From Lentisphaerota bacterium (GTDB lineage Bacteria > Verrucomicrobiota > Lentisphaeria > Oligosphaerales > JABHEG01), in assembly GCA_018676675.1 (NCBI GenBank), contig JABHEG010000016.1:53454-117453 (forward strand): a DNA stretch of 64,000 nucleotides. The letters run 5' to 3'. This document shows positions 8,053 through 16,492 of the stretch, piece by piece (within the stretch, counting starts at the first letter, position 1; the number at the start of each line of letters is the position of its first letter). Both the position numbers and the translations under genes were made by a program. Under the pieces are notes generated by a model, which saw nothing but the letters and a program-made list of their open reading frames with translations, ran no database searches and was not told the DNA's origin.

Positions 8053-11007
8053 ATGAGCACAGCACCAAGCGAGATTCTTGACGTCCCCCCGCCACCCACG
8101 ATGGCGGAGTGGACATTTGTCGACGAACTCGCCCAGCCCGAGACCATCCGGGTCAACTGGGACTCCGGGGAACCGGTCGGAGGTTTCGCAGACCTGTCAT
8201 GCGGTGTTCGCATGAACTGTGCATTCCCCGGTTCCGAAGGTGTTCTGGATACGGCCTGCAACGATCTCTCTCGATTCTTTGCCGGTGTCGGCCTGGGAGA
8301 TGGGCCATACGAGATCGTGACCGAGTGCGGTACCACGGTGCAGCTCGAGGCCTTTCGGCTCCGGGTGACGCCGCAGCGTTGTGCGGTCGAGGCCGCTGAT
8401 GTGGAAGGAATCCGTCGCGGACTCTACTTCCTGCGCGATGAGCTCTGCCGTGCGCGCGGCCCCCGGCTTCCCCTGGGTATCACGGAGCGTCGACCGCACG
8501 TGCACACCCGCATCTCACGCTGCTGCTACGGCCCCAAGAACCGGCCGGGGAACTATGCCACCAAGGCGGGCATGCCGGGATCTCTCGAGCAGGTTTTCGG
8601 GACGCCGGACTACGACGTCTGGAAGGATGAACCGGAGATGCGCGACGAGCTCTTCGACGAGCGCGAGTATTTTCCGGATGCCTATCTTTCCCGTCTGGCC
8701 TCCGATGCGGTGAACGGACTGTGGGTGACCGGCATGTTCTGGCAGCTCTGCCGCACCGCGGCGTTTCCCGAGTTCGGCCCCCACAGTGAACGACGCATGC
8801 AGCATCTTCGGCAGATTGTCGCGCGCTGCAGGCGCTACGGCATCAAGATCTACCTGTTCTGCATCGAGCCCCGTTCTGCGGGTGATCCCAACACGTCCGT
8901 CGAGATCCCGGAATCGGTTCGCGGCCATCAGGGCCGAATGTACTGCACCAGCACGCCGGAGGGCCGCCGCGGGCTCGATGAATGCGTCCGCTTCCTGTTC
9001 AGTGAATGTCCCGACCTGGGGGGGCTGATCAACCTGTGTGTCGGGGAACGCGGCACCCATTGCTACAGCGGTTGGCTCAACCATCCCAACACCTGTCCGC
9101 GCTGCCGCGACCGGGATCCATTCGACGTGCTCAGCGAGACACTCACTATCATGCGCGATGCCATGCACGAGACGTCGCCGCAGGCCCAGCTCATTGCCTG
9201 GCCTTACGGTCAGTATCTGACCTGGGGTATCGAGAAGACACGTGACTACGCGGCCCACGTGCCTGAGGGGGTGACGCTGATGCACAACTTCGAGTCAGCC
9301 GGTGAGTGTGAGCAACTCGGGCGCGTCCGCACGCTCAACGATTACTGGTTGGCCTGGCCCGGGCCAAGCCAGCTCTTCCGCGATTGTGCCGAAGGTGCGC
9401 GTGATGCCGGGCGCCAGGCGGGAGCCAAGATCCAGACCGCCTGTTCTTACGAGATGGCAACTGTGCCCTTCGTGCCCGTTCCCGGGAATCTCTGGCGCAA
9501 GTATGGCGCGATTCGTGATTTGGGGGTCGGTACGGTCATGCAATGCTGGTTGATCGGGAGCTTCCCATCACCCATGACCAAGGCAGGAGGCGAGCTGTCG
9601 TTCGAACCATTCCCCGAAGACGAGAGTGCCTTTCTTCAACGCTTGGCCGCCACCGACTGGGCGGGCAACGAGGATCGTGTGGCAGCGGCGTGGACGTTCT
9701 TCGGAGACGCTTACCGGAACTACCCATTCTCGCGCATCTTCAGCTATTACTCACCCATGAACAACGGACCGGTGTGGCCGCTCCATCTGATTCCGCGCGA
9801 CATCGGCCTGCAGGCGCCGTTCCGGGCCGGGAGACCGCCTTCGGGAGACCGCATTGGTGAGTGCCTGGTCGATGATCTGACCCTGGATGAAGCACTGCTG
9901 CTCTGCGAACGCATTCGGGATGGGTGGCAACGCGGTATGGCTCTCCTTGAACCGCTGCGGCCCGTGTACGCGGACAACGCCCCTCGGCACCGAGATATCG
10001 CCGTCTTCGAGGCCGTTGGTCTGCAGATTGAGTCCACGTGCAACATCCTGCGTTTCTATCGGTTGCGTGAGGAACTCGCGTGGGGCACAGAACGTGATCA
10101 CAGGCTTGAGGCCCTGAATCAGATGCGACAACTCGTGGCCGCCGAAGTGCAGGTCAGCGCGCGCCTTCTGGTTCTTGCCGAAGCGGACACGCGCCTTGGG
10201 TTCCAGGCCGATTCGGAGTGCCATGTCTACTACCCCGACAAGCTGCGCTGGCGTATCGACGCGCTCAACAGACTCGAGGGCGACGAGTTTGAGTCGGTGG
10301 AATGCACTCTCAGGGCAGGCGGGGATCCATTTGCGGCTTACACCGGGCGAGACCCTGAAGGCCCTCTGATGCACTGCCGGCGACGCACGGGAGACGTCCC
10401 CATGGACGGGCAGGTGACGGGGGACGAGTGGGGGAGCTGCCAACCGGTCCAATTGGACGCATGTGAGCCATTGACTGCGGACTCCGCAACGCAGCGCCCT
10501 ACCTCTATGCGTGCCTGCTGGGACGATGATGCGCTTTACCTGGCTTTCGTCTGCACCGAGCCCGACATGGGGAGGATCAAGGTGGCTGCGGCGGACACCG
10601 AGCCGGTGTCTCCCGCCGCGAATGATTACGTGCAGATCAGCATCGAGCCACAGCGGCTATGGCCCACGCGACGGGTCATCGTCACTGCGAGCGGTGCACG
10701 CTACCATTTCACGGCAGAATCCATGCCGGATTACGGTTGGGACGCGGCCACCCACCACAGCGATGGCTCCTGGTCCCTGACGGTCCGCCTTCCGTGGGAG
10801 TGGATCCTGCCCGATCGCTCCTTCGCGGGGCGCTCTTTCCGCTTGATGGTGCAGCGCAACGTGCCGCTTGCCGCCGAGAGCGACACCCCCGCACGTCTGC
10901 TTCGACTCGCGTGGCCGCGCATTCCTCGTTACCTGCCGCACAGGCTCATGCTCTCCCCGGACAATCCGGCTGATCTTGGCTGGTGCCTGCTGGACGGCAG
11001 CGCCTGA
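8053..11007 (+). CDS. GH20/GH67-like TIM-barrel protein with C-terminal CBM9-like domain, no signal peptide
   Basis: A 984-residue protein starting at ATG 8053, with AGGA about ten bases upstream. The N-terminus is polar (MSTAPSEILDVPPPPTMAEW), so it is predicted cytoplasmic. Residues 1-150 resemble the small domain before GH20-type barrels, ending in GIRRGLYFLRDELC. Residues about 155-520 have the layout of a TIM barrel, including GLINLCVGERG and a CPRC pair near residue 353. A helical region follows. Residues about 765-984 form a CBM9/DOMON-like domain (DGQVTGDEWGSC, YLAFVCTEPDM). The substrate is unknown, but a uronic-acid or hexosamine-containing glycan is plausible. A CBM9-like domain on a protein with no export signal is unusual, so an unrecognised export route should be considered. 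Confidence 0.65.
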   Translation: MSTAPSEILDVPPPPTMAEWTFVDELAQPETIRVNWDSGEPVGGFADLSCGVRMNCAFPGSEGVLDTACNDLSRFFAGVGLGDGPYEIVTECGTTVQLEAFRLRVTPQRCAVEAADVEGIRRGLYFLRDELCRARGPRLPLGITERRPHVHTRISRCCYGPKNRPGNYATKAGMPGSLEQVFGTPDYDVWKDEPEMRDELFDEREYFPDAYLSRLASDAVNGLWVTGMFWQLCRTAAFPEFGPHSERRMQHLRQIVARCRRYGIKIYLFCIEPRSAGDPNTSVEIPESVRGHQGRMYCTSTPEGRRGLDECVRFLFSECPDLGGLINLCVGERGTHCYSGWLNHPNTCPRCRDRDPFDVLSETLTIMRDAMHETSPQAQLIAWPYGQYLTWGIEKTRDYAAHVPEGVTLMHNFESAGECEQLGRVRTLNDYWLAWPGPSQLFRDCAEGARDAGRQAGAKIQTACSYEMATVPFVPVPGNLWRKYGAIRDLGVGTVMQCWLIGSFPSPMTKAGGELSFEPFPEDESAFLQRLAATDWAGNEDRVAAAWTFFGDAYRNYPFSRIFSYYSPMNNGPVWPLHLIPRDIGLQAPFRAGRPPSGDRIGECLVDDLTLDEALLLCERIRDGWQRGMALLEPLRPVYADNAPRHRDIAVFEAVGLQIESTCNILRFYRLREELAWGTERDHRLEALNQMRQLVAAEVQVSARLLVLAEADTRLGFQADSECHVYYPDKLRWRIDALNRLEGDEFESVECTLRAGGDPFAAYTGRDPEGPLMHCRRRTGDVPMDGQVTGDEWGSCQPVQLDACEPLTADSATQRPTSMRACWDDDALYLAFVCTEPDMGRIKVAAADTEPVSPAANDYVQISIEPQRLWPTRRVIVTASGARYHFTAESMPDYGWDAATHHSDGSWSLTVRLPWEWILPDRSFAGRSFRLMVQRNVPLAAESDTPARLLRLAWPRIPRYLPHRLMLSPDNPADLGWCLLDGSA

Positions 11008-11254
11008 ATGGGCGGCGGCGGAAACGCGACTGAGCTTCTCCTTTGGCCTCCGTCGGGATCCTCGTTGCCGCTGTGCAGTTCTGGGAGTAGGCCGCACGGC
11101 CCTCCGGGCGGCACGCTGCAGGTGGCGGCCGGAGGGCCGTCCGCCGTACCCAGAGAACGCGGGCAAGGCAGGGAGCGAGGGGAAAACGGCTGACGATGGC
11201 GGTCGACGACTACGGATTACGAGGAGAGGCCCCCCCGAACGTCTACCGCCATCG
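11008..11254. repeat. Intergenic spacer between convergent genes with GC-rich perfect inverted repeat
   Basis: Two convergent genes meet here. The sequence contains CGGCCCTCCGG at 11097-11107 and its exact reverse complement CCGGAGGGCCG at 11129-11139, separated by 21 bases. The left arm carries CCTCCGGGCGGC, also present at 1717-1728, and CTCCGGGCGGCA recurs at 41425-41436. The palindrome could act as a bidirectional terminator, but there is no T-run. It looks more like one copy of a dispersed GC palindrome family. Confidence 0.6.
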
Positions 11255-11653
11255 TTACCGTGGATCTCTTTCGGAAGGAGCGACTGGGCTCCTTGAGCCT
11301 GGGCCGCGGGCTAGGCGATGACTGCGTACGTCACGCGGGACCAGAGCGCTTTCCAGGGCCGCAAGTATCGGTTCCGGGGCCTTTGGGCCGCAGGTGAACA
11401 CGTCGACCGCCGCGTAACCGAATTCCGGGTACGTGTGAATGGCCACATGCGACTCGGCCAGGAGAAGCATCGCGGTGAATCCGCCGCCGCCGTCCTCAAA
11501 GCGGTGGCAAGCCGTGTCCAGGCACCGGAAGCCCGCATCGGCAACAGCGTCCTGGAGCAGGGCGAGGATGCGTTCGTCGTCGGTGAGTAGGGCGGGGGCA
11601 ATGCCGGCGAGGTCCACAACGAGATGGCAACCAATGGGAAGCAATTCGGCCAT
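11255..11653 (-). CDS. speD: S-adenosylmethionine decarboxylase proenzyme (SpeD, prokaryotic type)
   Basis: A 132-residue SpeD-like proenzyme that would decarboxylate S-adenosylmethionine to supply the aminopropyl donor for polyamine synthesis. The start MAELLPIGCHLVVDL at 11653 lies four bases after the stop of the spermidine synthase gene, so the two are translationally close. The block LLAESHVAIHTYPEFGYAAV holds the self-cleaving Ser68 that becomes the pyruvoyl group and His73. Cys88 in DVFTCG completes the usual catalytic set. Length is normal for the class plus a roughly 20-residue basic tail. It is the last gene of a five-gene minus-strand cassette with membrane proteins, which suggests a dedicated rather than housekeeping polyamine step. 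Confidence 0.92.
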   Translation of the reverse strand: MAELLPIGCHLVVDLAGIAPALLTDDERILALLQDAVADAGFRCLDTACHRFEDGGGGFTAMLLLAESHVAIHTYPEFGYAAVDVFTCGPKAPEPILAALESALVPRDVRSHRLARGPGSRSPVAPSERDPR

Positions 11654-11657
11654 CCTT

Positions 11658-13220
11658 CTACTCCAGGTACTTGTGGTAGCCGCGCCGATAGAGGCGGGAA
11701 ACAACAGGATCGTCCATGTGACTGACGGGGGTGTCGACCTCGGCCATATCGGCGGGAAAGGTGGTCAGGCCAGGGAGTATCTCCCGGGTCAGATAGCGAG
11801 TGGGCACGTCCAGAGGCAGGTTGGGGAGCTTCGGCGACCGTGTGCCTGCCACAGCGAACCCCCACGTGCCGAACGTCGGGACCAATGTGTGATAGGGAAC
11901 AACCTTTAGGCGGTGTGTCTCCTCCGGGCCCCAACGGGCGGCCTCCAACGTGTGGACAATGCACCAGAATGCCTCACGTGAACGGAATGGACTGGTGCAC
12001 TGGATGCCAATCATGCCCCCTGGGGTCAGGCGCCGACCGACAAGGCTGAAGAAGGCTTGGCTGAACAGCCTTCCCAGCCCCGGTGCGCTCGGGTCGGGTA
12101 GATCGATGATGATCACGTCGTAAGGCTCGACCCCATCCCTGACAAACCGCATGGCATCCTCGTTATGGACGGTGAGTCGAGAGTCGCTCATAGCGTCCCC
12201 ATTCAGGGCGGCAAGCATCGGTGTATCACGGAAGAGCCCGGTCACGGCCGGGTCGATGTCCACCAGATCAATTGCCTCCACGTCCGCGAACTTGAGTACC
12301 TGTCGAGCGGCAAGTCCGTCGCCTCCACCGAGGATCAGCACGCGTCGGCGCGCCTCGGCCAGGCCCATGGCAGGAAGTACGAGTGTCTCGTGGTAGCGGT
12401 ACTCATCGATACTTGAGAACTGCAGGTGCCCGTCCAGAAAAAGGCGCACATCGTCACGCCACCGAGTCACCACGAGGCGTTGATAGGACGTATCCCGTGC
12501 GTAGATAATGTCGTCAGCGTAGAGCCTGGTCTCGAGCCAGCTGACCAGGACCGGGCTTGCGGCAAGCGCACCTCCGAGCACGACGGCGGAGGCCCCACAT
12601 GCAGCGGCCAGGCGCCGAGGCCGACTGACTGCAGAGCGGAAGCGCCAGAGCACAACGCCGGCTACGAGCACGTTCATGAGCCCCATCACCAATCCTGCCC
12701 GAACCACGCCCATGTGCGGCAACAGGGCGAAGGGGAAGAGCAGTGAGGCGAGAAGTGCACCCGCGTAGTCGGCCGACAGCACGTTAGCCAAGTTCACCCG
12801 CAGAGAGCTGAGCTCCTGCAGGATACGCACGACCAGAGGGATCTCCAACCCCACAAGCACGCCCACGGTGCCCACAAAACCGAAGAGCACGGGCAGATAC
12901 AGCGCGGTAGTCGCGAACGTCGCGAAGCCGGCGAGGCCCATGATGCCCCCCACAGCGCCTACGCTGATCTCCACGGCGATCAGAGCGGTGAGCAAATCGC
13001 GGCGAACAAACTTCGAGAGGAAGGAGCCAAGTCCCATGGCCGTCAGGAAGAGCCCGATGACCAAGGAGAACTGGGTGACCGAGTTCCCCAGCAGGTAGCT
13101 GGAGATGGTCCCCGCAATGAGCTCGTAGATGAGGCCGCAGACCGCGATCACAAACACGGCAGCGACGAGCAACAGCCCCGCCGAACGGTCGAGAGTAGTG
13201 GATGCGTCCGGCTCAGTCAC
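11658..13220 (-). CDS. speE: Membrane-fused spermidine synthase (polyamine aminopropyltransferase)
   Basis: A 520-residue protein with two halves. Residues 1 to about 225 contain roughly seven hydrophobic segments beginning GLLLVAAVFVIAVCGLIYEL. The C-terminal half is a spermidine-synthase Rossmann domain with VLILGGGDGLAARQVLKF, DLVDIDPAV, NEDAMRF and YDVIIIDLPDPSAP. The last holds the aspartate expected to activate the amine acceptor. It would transfer aminopropyl from decarboxylated SAM to an amine at the membrane. Such integral-membrane versions are known from many bacteria; the acceptor may be putrescine or something else. It starts 12 bases after the DUF350 gene and precedes speD by four bases, so donor production and use are encoded together. 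Confidence 0.92.
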   Translation of the reverse strand: MTEPDASTTLDRSAGLLLVAAVFVIAVCGLIYELIAGTISSYLLGNSVTQFSLVIGLFLTAMGLGSFLSKFVRRDLLTALIAVEISVGAVGGIMGLAGFATFATTALYLPVLFGFVGTVGVLVGLEIPLVVRILQELSSLRVNLANVLSADYAGALLASLLFPFALLPHMGVVRAGLVMGLMNVLVAGVVLWRFRSAVSRPRRLAAACGASAVVLGGALAASPVLVSWLETRLYADDIIYARDTSYQRLVVTRWRDDVRLFLDGHLQFSSIDEYRYHETLVLPAMGLAEARRRVLILGGGDGLAARQVLKFADVEAIDLVDIDPAVTGLFRDTPMLAALNGDAMSDSRLTVHNEDAMRFVRDGVEPYDVIIIDLPDPSAPGLGRLFSQAFFSLVGRRLTPGGMIGIQCTSPFRSREAFWCIVHTLEAARWGPEETHRLKVVPYHTLVPTFGTWGFAVAGTRSPKLPNLPLDVPTRYLTREILPGLTTFPADMAEVDTPVSHMDDPVVSRLYRRGYHKYLE

Positions 13221-13232
13221 AGAAGGCGTCCA

Positions 13233-13454
13233 CTACTTGATCACGGCGGCAAGAAGAATCGCCAGAGCGATGAGCGCGGCCCCGATCACGATCCCGAGGG
13301 CAACGTTCTGGTCCGCCTCGATTTCCTTGCGTATGGAGAACGGTGTGACCTTCTCCATCAGCCAGACGCTGAACCCGAACAGCAGCAAACCGACGACGAA
13401 GTAGACGATCGTCGGAATCAGCGCCCACATCTCTTTGATGACCTCTTCAGGCAT
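13233..13454 (-). CDS. DUF350 family small membrane protein
   Basis: A 73-residue protein with two hydrophobic segments (about 12-32 and 50-72) flanking an acidic/basic loop with IRKEIEADQN. It matches the DUF350 unit found in YjfL-type inner-membrane proteins, here as a single copy. The ATG at 13454 follows GGGAGGGATGTACAA, a good ribosome binding site. Its molecular function is not established. In E. coli a DUF350 protein (YjfL) sits in an operon with YjfC, related to glutathionylspermidine synthase. That offers a polyamine parallel with the two polyamine enzymes immediately downstream here. Confidence 0.85.
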   Translation of the reverse strand: MPEEVIKEMWALIPTIVYFVVGLLLFGFSVWLMEKVTPFSIRKEIEADQNVALGIVIGAALIALAILLAAVIK

Positions 13455-13539
13455 TTGTACATCCCTCCTGGGTTTGGGTGATTCTCAGATCCTGTCACGT
13501 CTCGTTCCGCGACCGGCATTCTCCATCCAGCACTCACGC

Positions 13540-13746
13540 TCACTTGCCACCGTGGAACCCACCGCCGACAAAGTAATGGGAGCGATGACGGCCGGAACGG
13601 CCGGTCCGGGGATGGACCGAGCCTTCACGAATGCTCACGGGCTTTTTCATCGGCTGCGGGACGCCGTACCCGCTCGTGCTCGCCCGGAAGGCGCCGAATG
13701 TGAGACCAGTCATCATTAGCAGGAGAACAGGCAGTCCTTTGCTCAT
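13540..13746 (-). CDS. Small exported Gly/Arg/His-rich protein, hypothetical
   Basis: A 68-residue protein with a strong site GGAGGAGAATCAC before ATG 13746. Residues 1-20 (MSKGLPVLLLMMTGLTFGAF) look like a signal peptide. The mature part is basic and ends in SRYFVGGGFHGGK-like composition (HYFVGGGFHGGK). It lies between the DUF4178 gene (72 bases) and the DUF350 gene (85 bases) on the same strand. Position and ribosome binding site support a real gene; no family is recognised. It may be a periplasmic partner of the membrane proteins on either side. Confidence 0.65.
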   Translation of the reverse strand: MSKGLPVLLLMMTGLTFGAFRASTSGYGVPQPMKKPVSIREGSVHPRTGRSGRHRSHYFVGGGFHGGK

Positions 13747-13818
13747 GTGATTCTCCTCCGGTTCCTATCGGTCTGCCGTGCCATCTCTGGTCCGCAGGTC
13801 GTGGTACGCATCATCGAC

Positions 13819-15888
13819 TCAGTCATCGGCGTCGTCCCAGCGTTTCTTCTCGAACGCGCTCCGGCGCATCTGCATGAGCACAAACGGGGCAAGGCTGAAT
13901 ACAAGACAGAAGATGTAGTACCGCGCCAACACAGCCCCCTCGTAGACCGTCACGTGTACCACCGGGCCCTGCTTTACATCACCGGCGTTTTCACCCGTTC
14001 CGGCTTGGCCCACGAACAGGAATCGGTAGTTCCCGGGCTCGGCAAGTTTGAACAAGGCGCTGTCCTTACGGCTGCCTTCAGACCACCTCTCTCCTCCGTC
14101 GGTACCGTGGTAGTAGGACATCTGGGCAGAGAAGTCAAGTACGGCTTCCTCTTTGGCATTGACCACGGCCGCGTCCAGATAGACCCATGAGTTGTCCACG
14201 TTGGCCTTGAACTTTGCCTTGCACACCGCGTTGGGCCTGGTGATCTTGAATGGCTCGGTCAGGTGCTCTTCCGCGTAGTCCTTGGGGGGCAGTGTCCAAG
14301 ACGCCACGCGCTTGCCGGGTTGCGTGAATGCCAAGGCTGTGAGCACAGCAAACAGGACCGTGAACAACAGCATCAGCACCGGGCCCTGGCGCAGGAACGG
14401 AGAGACGAGGAACGGCTGGTTGGGTGCCACGCCGCGTCGAGAGGGAAGGTCCTTCTTCTCAATGCCGAAGGCTTTGGCCACTTCGCCGGGACGGATGTAC
14501 TCGGCTTCGAACCACTCCATTTCCTTGCGCGCCCATTCCGCAGAGAGCAGATATGGCGGGTTGATCGCGTCCATGTACGAGCAGTTGTCGCCGACTTTTG
14601 CGACCCACGGCAACTCGCCGTCCACATACGTGATCTTCGCCCCCTTGGTGCTCTTTTCGAAGACGGTCCACTTCCGGTCTCGGAAGGAGAATTTGGCGCG
14701 CGGGCGTTGGTTCTGCGGCTTCAGCTTGCTCGGGCGTTCGATGATCTCCTCGCCGAATGAGAAGTGCCCGTTGTACATGATGAGCCAACGGTGACCTGCA
14801 TCGCGGTTGTGCAACAGGAACTCGTCGGTGTGGTACGTGCCCCATGCATCCTTCTCGGTGTAACGCAGGTGCCCGATCAGGCGGAGCTCCAAACCTCGAA
14901 ACGTGCACTTTTGACCAACTTTGAAGGGGACGTCCGGCCGCTTCTGGTTGACCAGCTTCTGGAGGATCTTCGGCACGTCTTGACGCACGTCGATTTGGGT
15001 GTTGCATTCGGGGCAGAAGACGTTGGAGACTCGCTCCCCTCCCTGCAACGGCAAGGTCGACTCGCAGTTTGGGCAGGTCACGGCACGCCCGCTGAGGTCG
15101 AGATGAACGCCGCAGTATTGGCAGTTGGCTGACGTTGCACCGTCAGCAGGAAGCTCGAGGGATCCGGCGCAGCAGATGCACTTCAGCGATACCGAGCGAT
15201 CCGTGGTCTTGACGATGCGCTCTCGCCCACTGTCACCGGCCGTACGCTCCACCGCGAGGCCGTCGGTCATGCCCATTTCCTGGGCTGTGGCATCCAACTT
15301 GAGGTCCGCCAACGCCAGACGCACGCCGTCGAACCAACGCATTTCACCATCGGGCTCGTACTCGATGGAGTGCAGGCCATTGACGCCTGAGGATAGGTCG
15401 ACGAAGGGCACGCGCTCCCCGGGAAGCACCACAAACGGCAACTGCCCTTCAGCACCTTCGCATTCTGCGATGCCTTTCTCTTCCACCAGGTACGTGACGT
15501 CCTCGCCGGCCACTTCCATACCGACCTCGGCATCGTCGTAGGCAAAGGTGGGGGGATTGTCAGAGGAGTGCCGCTGGAACGCGAACTCCCCCTCGTCTTC
15601 GGAAATCCAGGCCGAGGACCCGTCGTCAAGGGAGAGAAACCACTCGTCCCAGAAGCCCTTTTCGTGGCCATAGCGCACGCGGCCGATGACGGTGAAACGC
15701 TTCTCGCTAACGGTCCCGCTGCCACCGGTGTAGAGTGGGCTGGGTGTCTGTGCCAGGACTGCCATTGTTCCGGACACCGCCGCAGCCTTCTCATCAAGAA
15801 CCATGGCCGCGTTGCACGTGCCGCAAACCACGAGGTTCGCGAACCGTTCATCAACGGGGATTTCGGCTCCGCATGAGCGGCACTGCAT
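13819..15888 (-). CDS. DUF4178 zinc-ribbon membrane protein, two DUF4178 units
   Basis: A 689-residue protein. The start MQCRSCGAEIP at 15888 follows GGAAGGACGATC; a longer upstream reading lacks a site. It opens with a zinc ribbon (CRSC...CGTC). Residues about 50-200 form a DUF4178 unit (VIGRVRYGHEKGFWDEWFL). Three or four more CxxC pairs follow at about 240-310. A second DUF4178 unit follows (GLELRLIGHLRYTEKD). Two hydrophobic segments near the C-terminus (about 520-541 and 660-680) bracket a beta-rich domain predicted to be outside the cytoplasm. The biochemical role is unknown. It heads the cassette that continues with an exported peptide, DUF350, SpeE-like and SpeD proteins. Confidence 0.85.
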   Translation of the reverse strand: MQCRSCGAEIPVDERFANLVVCGTCNAAMVLDEKAAAVSGTMAVLAQTPSPLYTGGSGTVSEKRFTVIGRVRYGHEKGFWDEWFLSLDDGSSAWISEDEGEFAFQRHSSDNPPTFAYDDAEVGMEVAGEDVTYLVEEKGIAECEGAEGQLPFVVLPGERVPFVDLSSGVNGLHSIEYEPDGEMRWFDGVRLALADLKLDATAQEMGMTDGLAVERTAGDSGRERIVKTTDRSVSLKCICCAGSLELPADGATSANCQYCGVHLDLSGRAVTCPNCESTLPLQGGERVSNVFCPECNTQIDVRQDVPKILQKLVNQKRPDVPFKVGQKCTFRGLELRLIGHLRYTEKDAWGTYHTDEFLLHNRDAGHRWLIMYNGHFSFGEEIIERPSKLKPQNQRPRAKFSFRDRKWTVFEKSTKGAKITYVDGELPWVAKVGDNCSYMDAINPPYLLSAEWARKEMEWFEAEYIRPGEVAKAFGIEKKDLPSRRGVAPNQPFLVSPFLRQGPVLMLLFTVLFAVLTALAFTQPGKRVASWTLPPKDYAEEHLTEPFKITRPNAVCKAKFKANVDNSWVYLDAAVVNAKEEAVLDFSAQMSYYHGTDGGERWSEGSRKDSALFKLAEPGNYRFLFVGQAGTGENAGDVKQGPVVHVTVYEGAVLARYYIFCLVFSLAPFVLMQMRRSAFEKKRWDDADD

Positions 15889-15948
15889 GATCGTCCTTCC
15901 CGTAGTGTTTGGGGCTGTCCTGGGGACGGGGCCCAACGTTACCGGAAT

Positions 15949-16107
15949 CTAACGCGAGCGGAAACACCCGTCAACAGGTCCGTTGTAGAGCATCTCTCTC
16001 CCTTGCAGTGCCATGCCCGTAAGCATGGCCGCGATCGCTGTCGTCTTGGCCGCTTTCATCAGATCGTCCAGGTTGTGGGCTCCGTCGTGTGACAGAGGAT
16101 GGCGCAT
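15949..16107 (-). CDS. Possible 52-residue small protein upstream of the DUF4178 gene
   Basis: An open frame from ATG 16107 to TAG at 15949, lying exactly in the gap between the PIN toxin stop (16121) and the DUF4178 start (15888). It encodes MRHPLSHDGAHNLDDLMKAA and a further 32 residues that are mildly amphipathic, including KTTAIAAMLTGMALQG. The ribosome binding site is poor. It could be a leader peptide, a small cassette member or chance. No homologue is recognised. Confidence 0.25.
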   Translation of the reverse strand: MRHPLSHDGAHNLDDLMKAAKTTAIAAMLTGMALQGREMLYNGPVDGCFRSR

Positions 16108-16120
16108 CGCCGGGAGATGA

Positions 16121-16492
16121 TCAGATCAGCCGGCAATCGTACTCCTCGAACCTCCGGTCATCGGTCATGAGCGGGAACCGATTGGCGAGGCTCTGTGCAA
16201 TGAGCATTCTGTCAAACGGGTCTCGATGATGGAAGGGCATATCCCTGAGCAGCAACGCCTCCTTGCCACTGAAGTCAAGCATCTCAAACCCGGTGAGGAT
16301 GGCCGCCGCAACGGGATCGAAGTCTATCTCCAGCTTCCCTATCGACGCCTTGATCATGATCTCAGCGATGCTCACGGAGCTGACGTAGACGATGTTCGCG
16401 GGAGACTCCAGCTCGTGCCTCCTCCTGCTGTCGATCCGCTCCGGAGTAGAGAGTCCCCAAAGGAAGATGTGAGTATCGACGATGATCCTCAT
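16121..16492 (-). CDS. PIN-domain toxin, VapC type
   Basis: A 123-residue PIN-domain protein, expected to be a ribonuclease toxin. The acidic catalytic set is visible: Asp6 in IIVDTHIFLW, Glu44 in SIAEIMIK, Asp94 in RDPFDRMLIAQ and Asp111-112 in MTDDRRF. This is the standard layout of the type found with Phd/YefM antitoxins. Its ATG overlaps the antitoxin stop by four bases (ATGA), typical of toxin-antitoxin operons. Length is complete and no active-site residue is missing, so the module looks functional. Confidence 0.92.
   Translation of the reverse strand: MRIIVDTHIFLWGLSTPERIDSRRRHELESPANIVYVSSVSIAEIMIKASIGKLEIDFDPVAAAILTGFEMLDFSGKEALLLRDMPFHHRDPFDRMLIAQSLANRFPLMTDDRRFEEYDCRLI

Noticed and set aside
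11311..11964. 217-codon minus-strand frame overlapping speD/speE
   Set aside because: Runs out of phase across the ends of both enzymes; the SpeD and SpeE frames are unmistakable.
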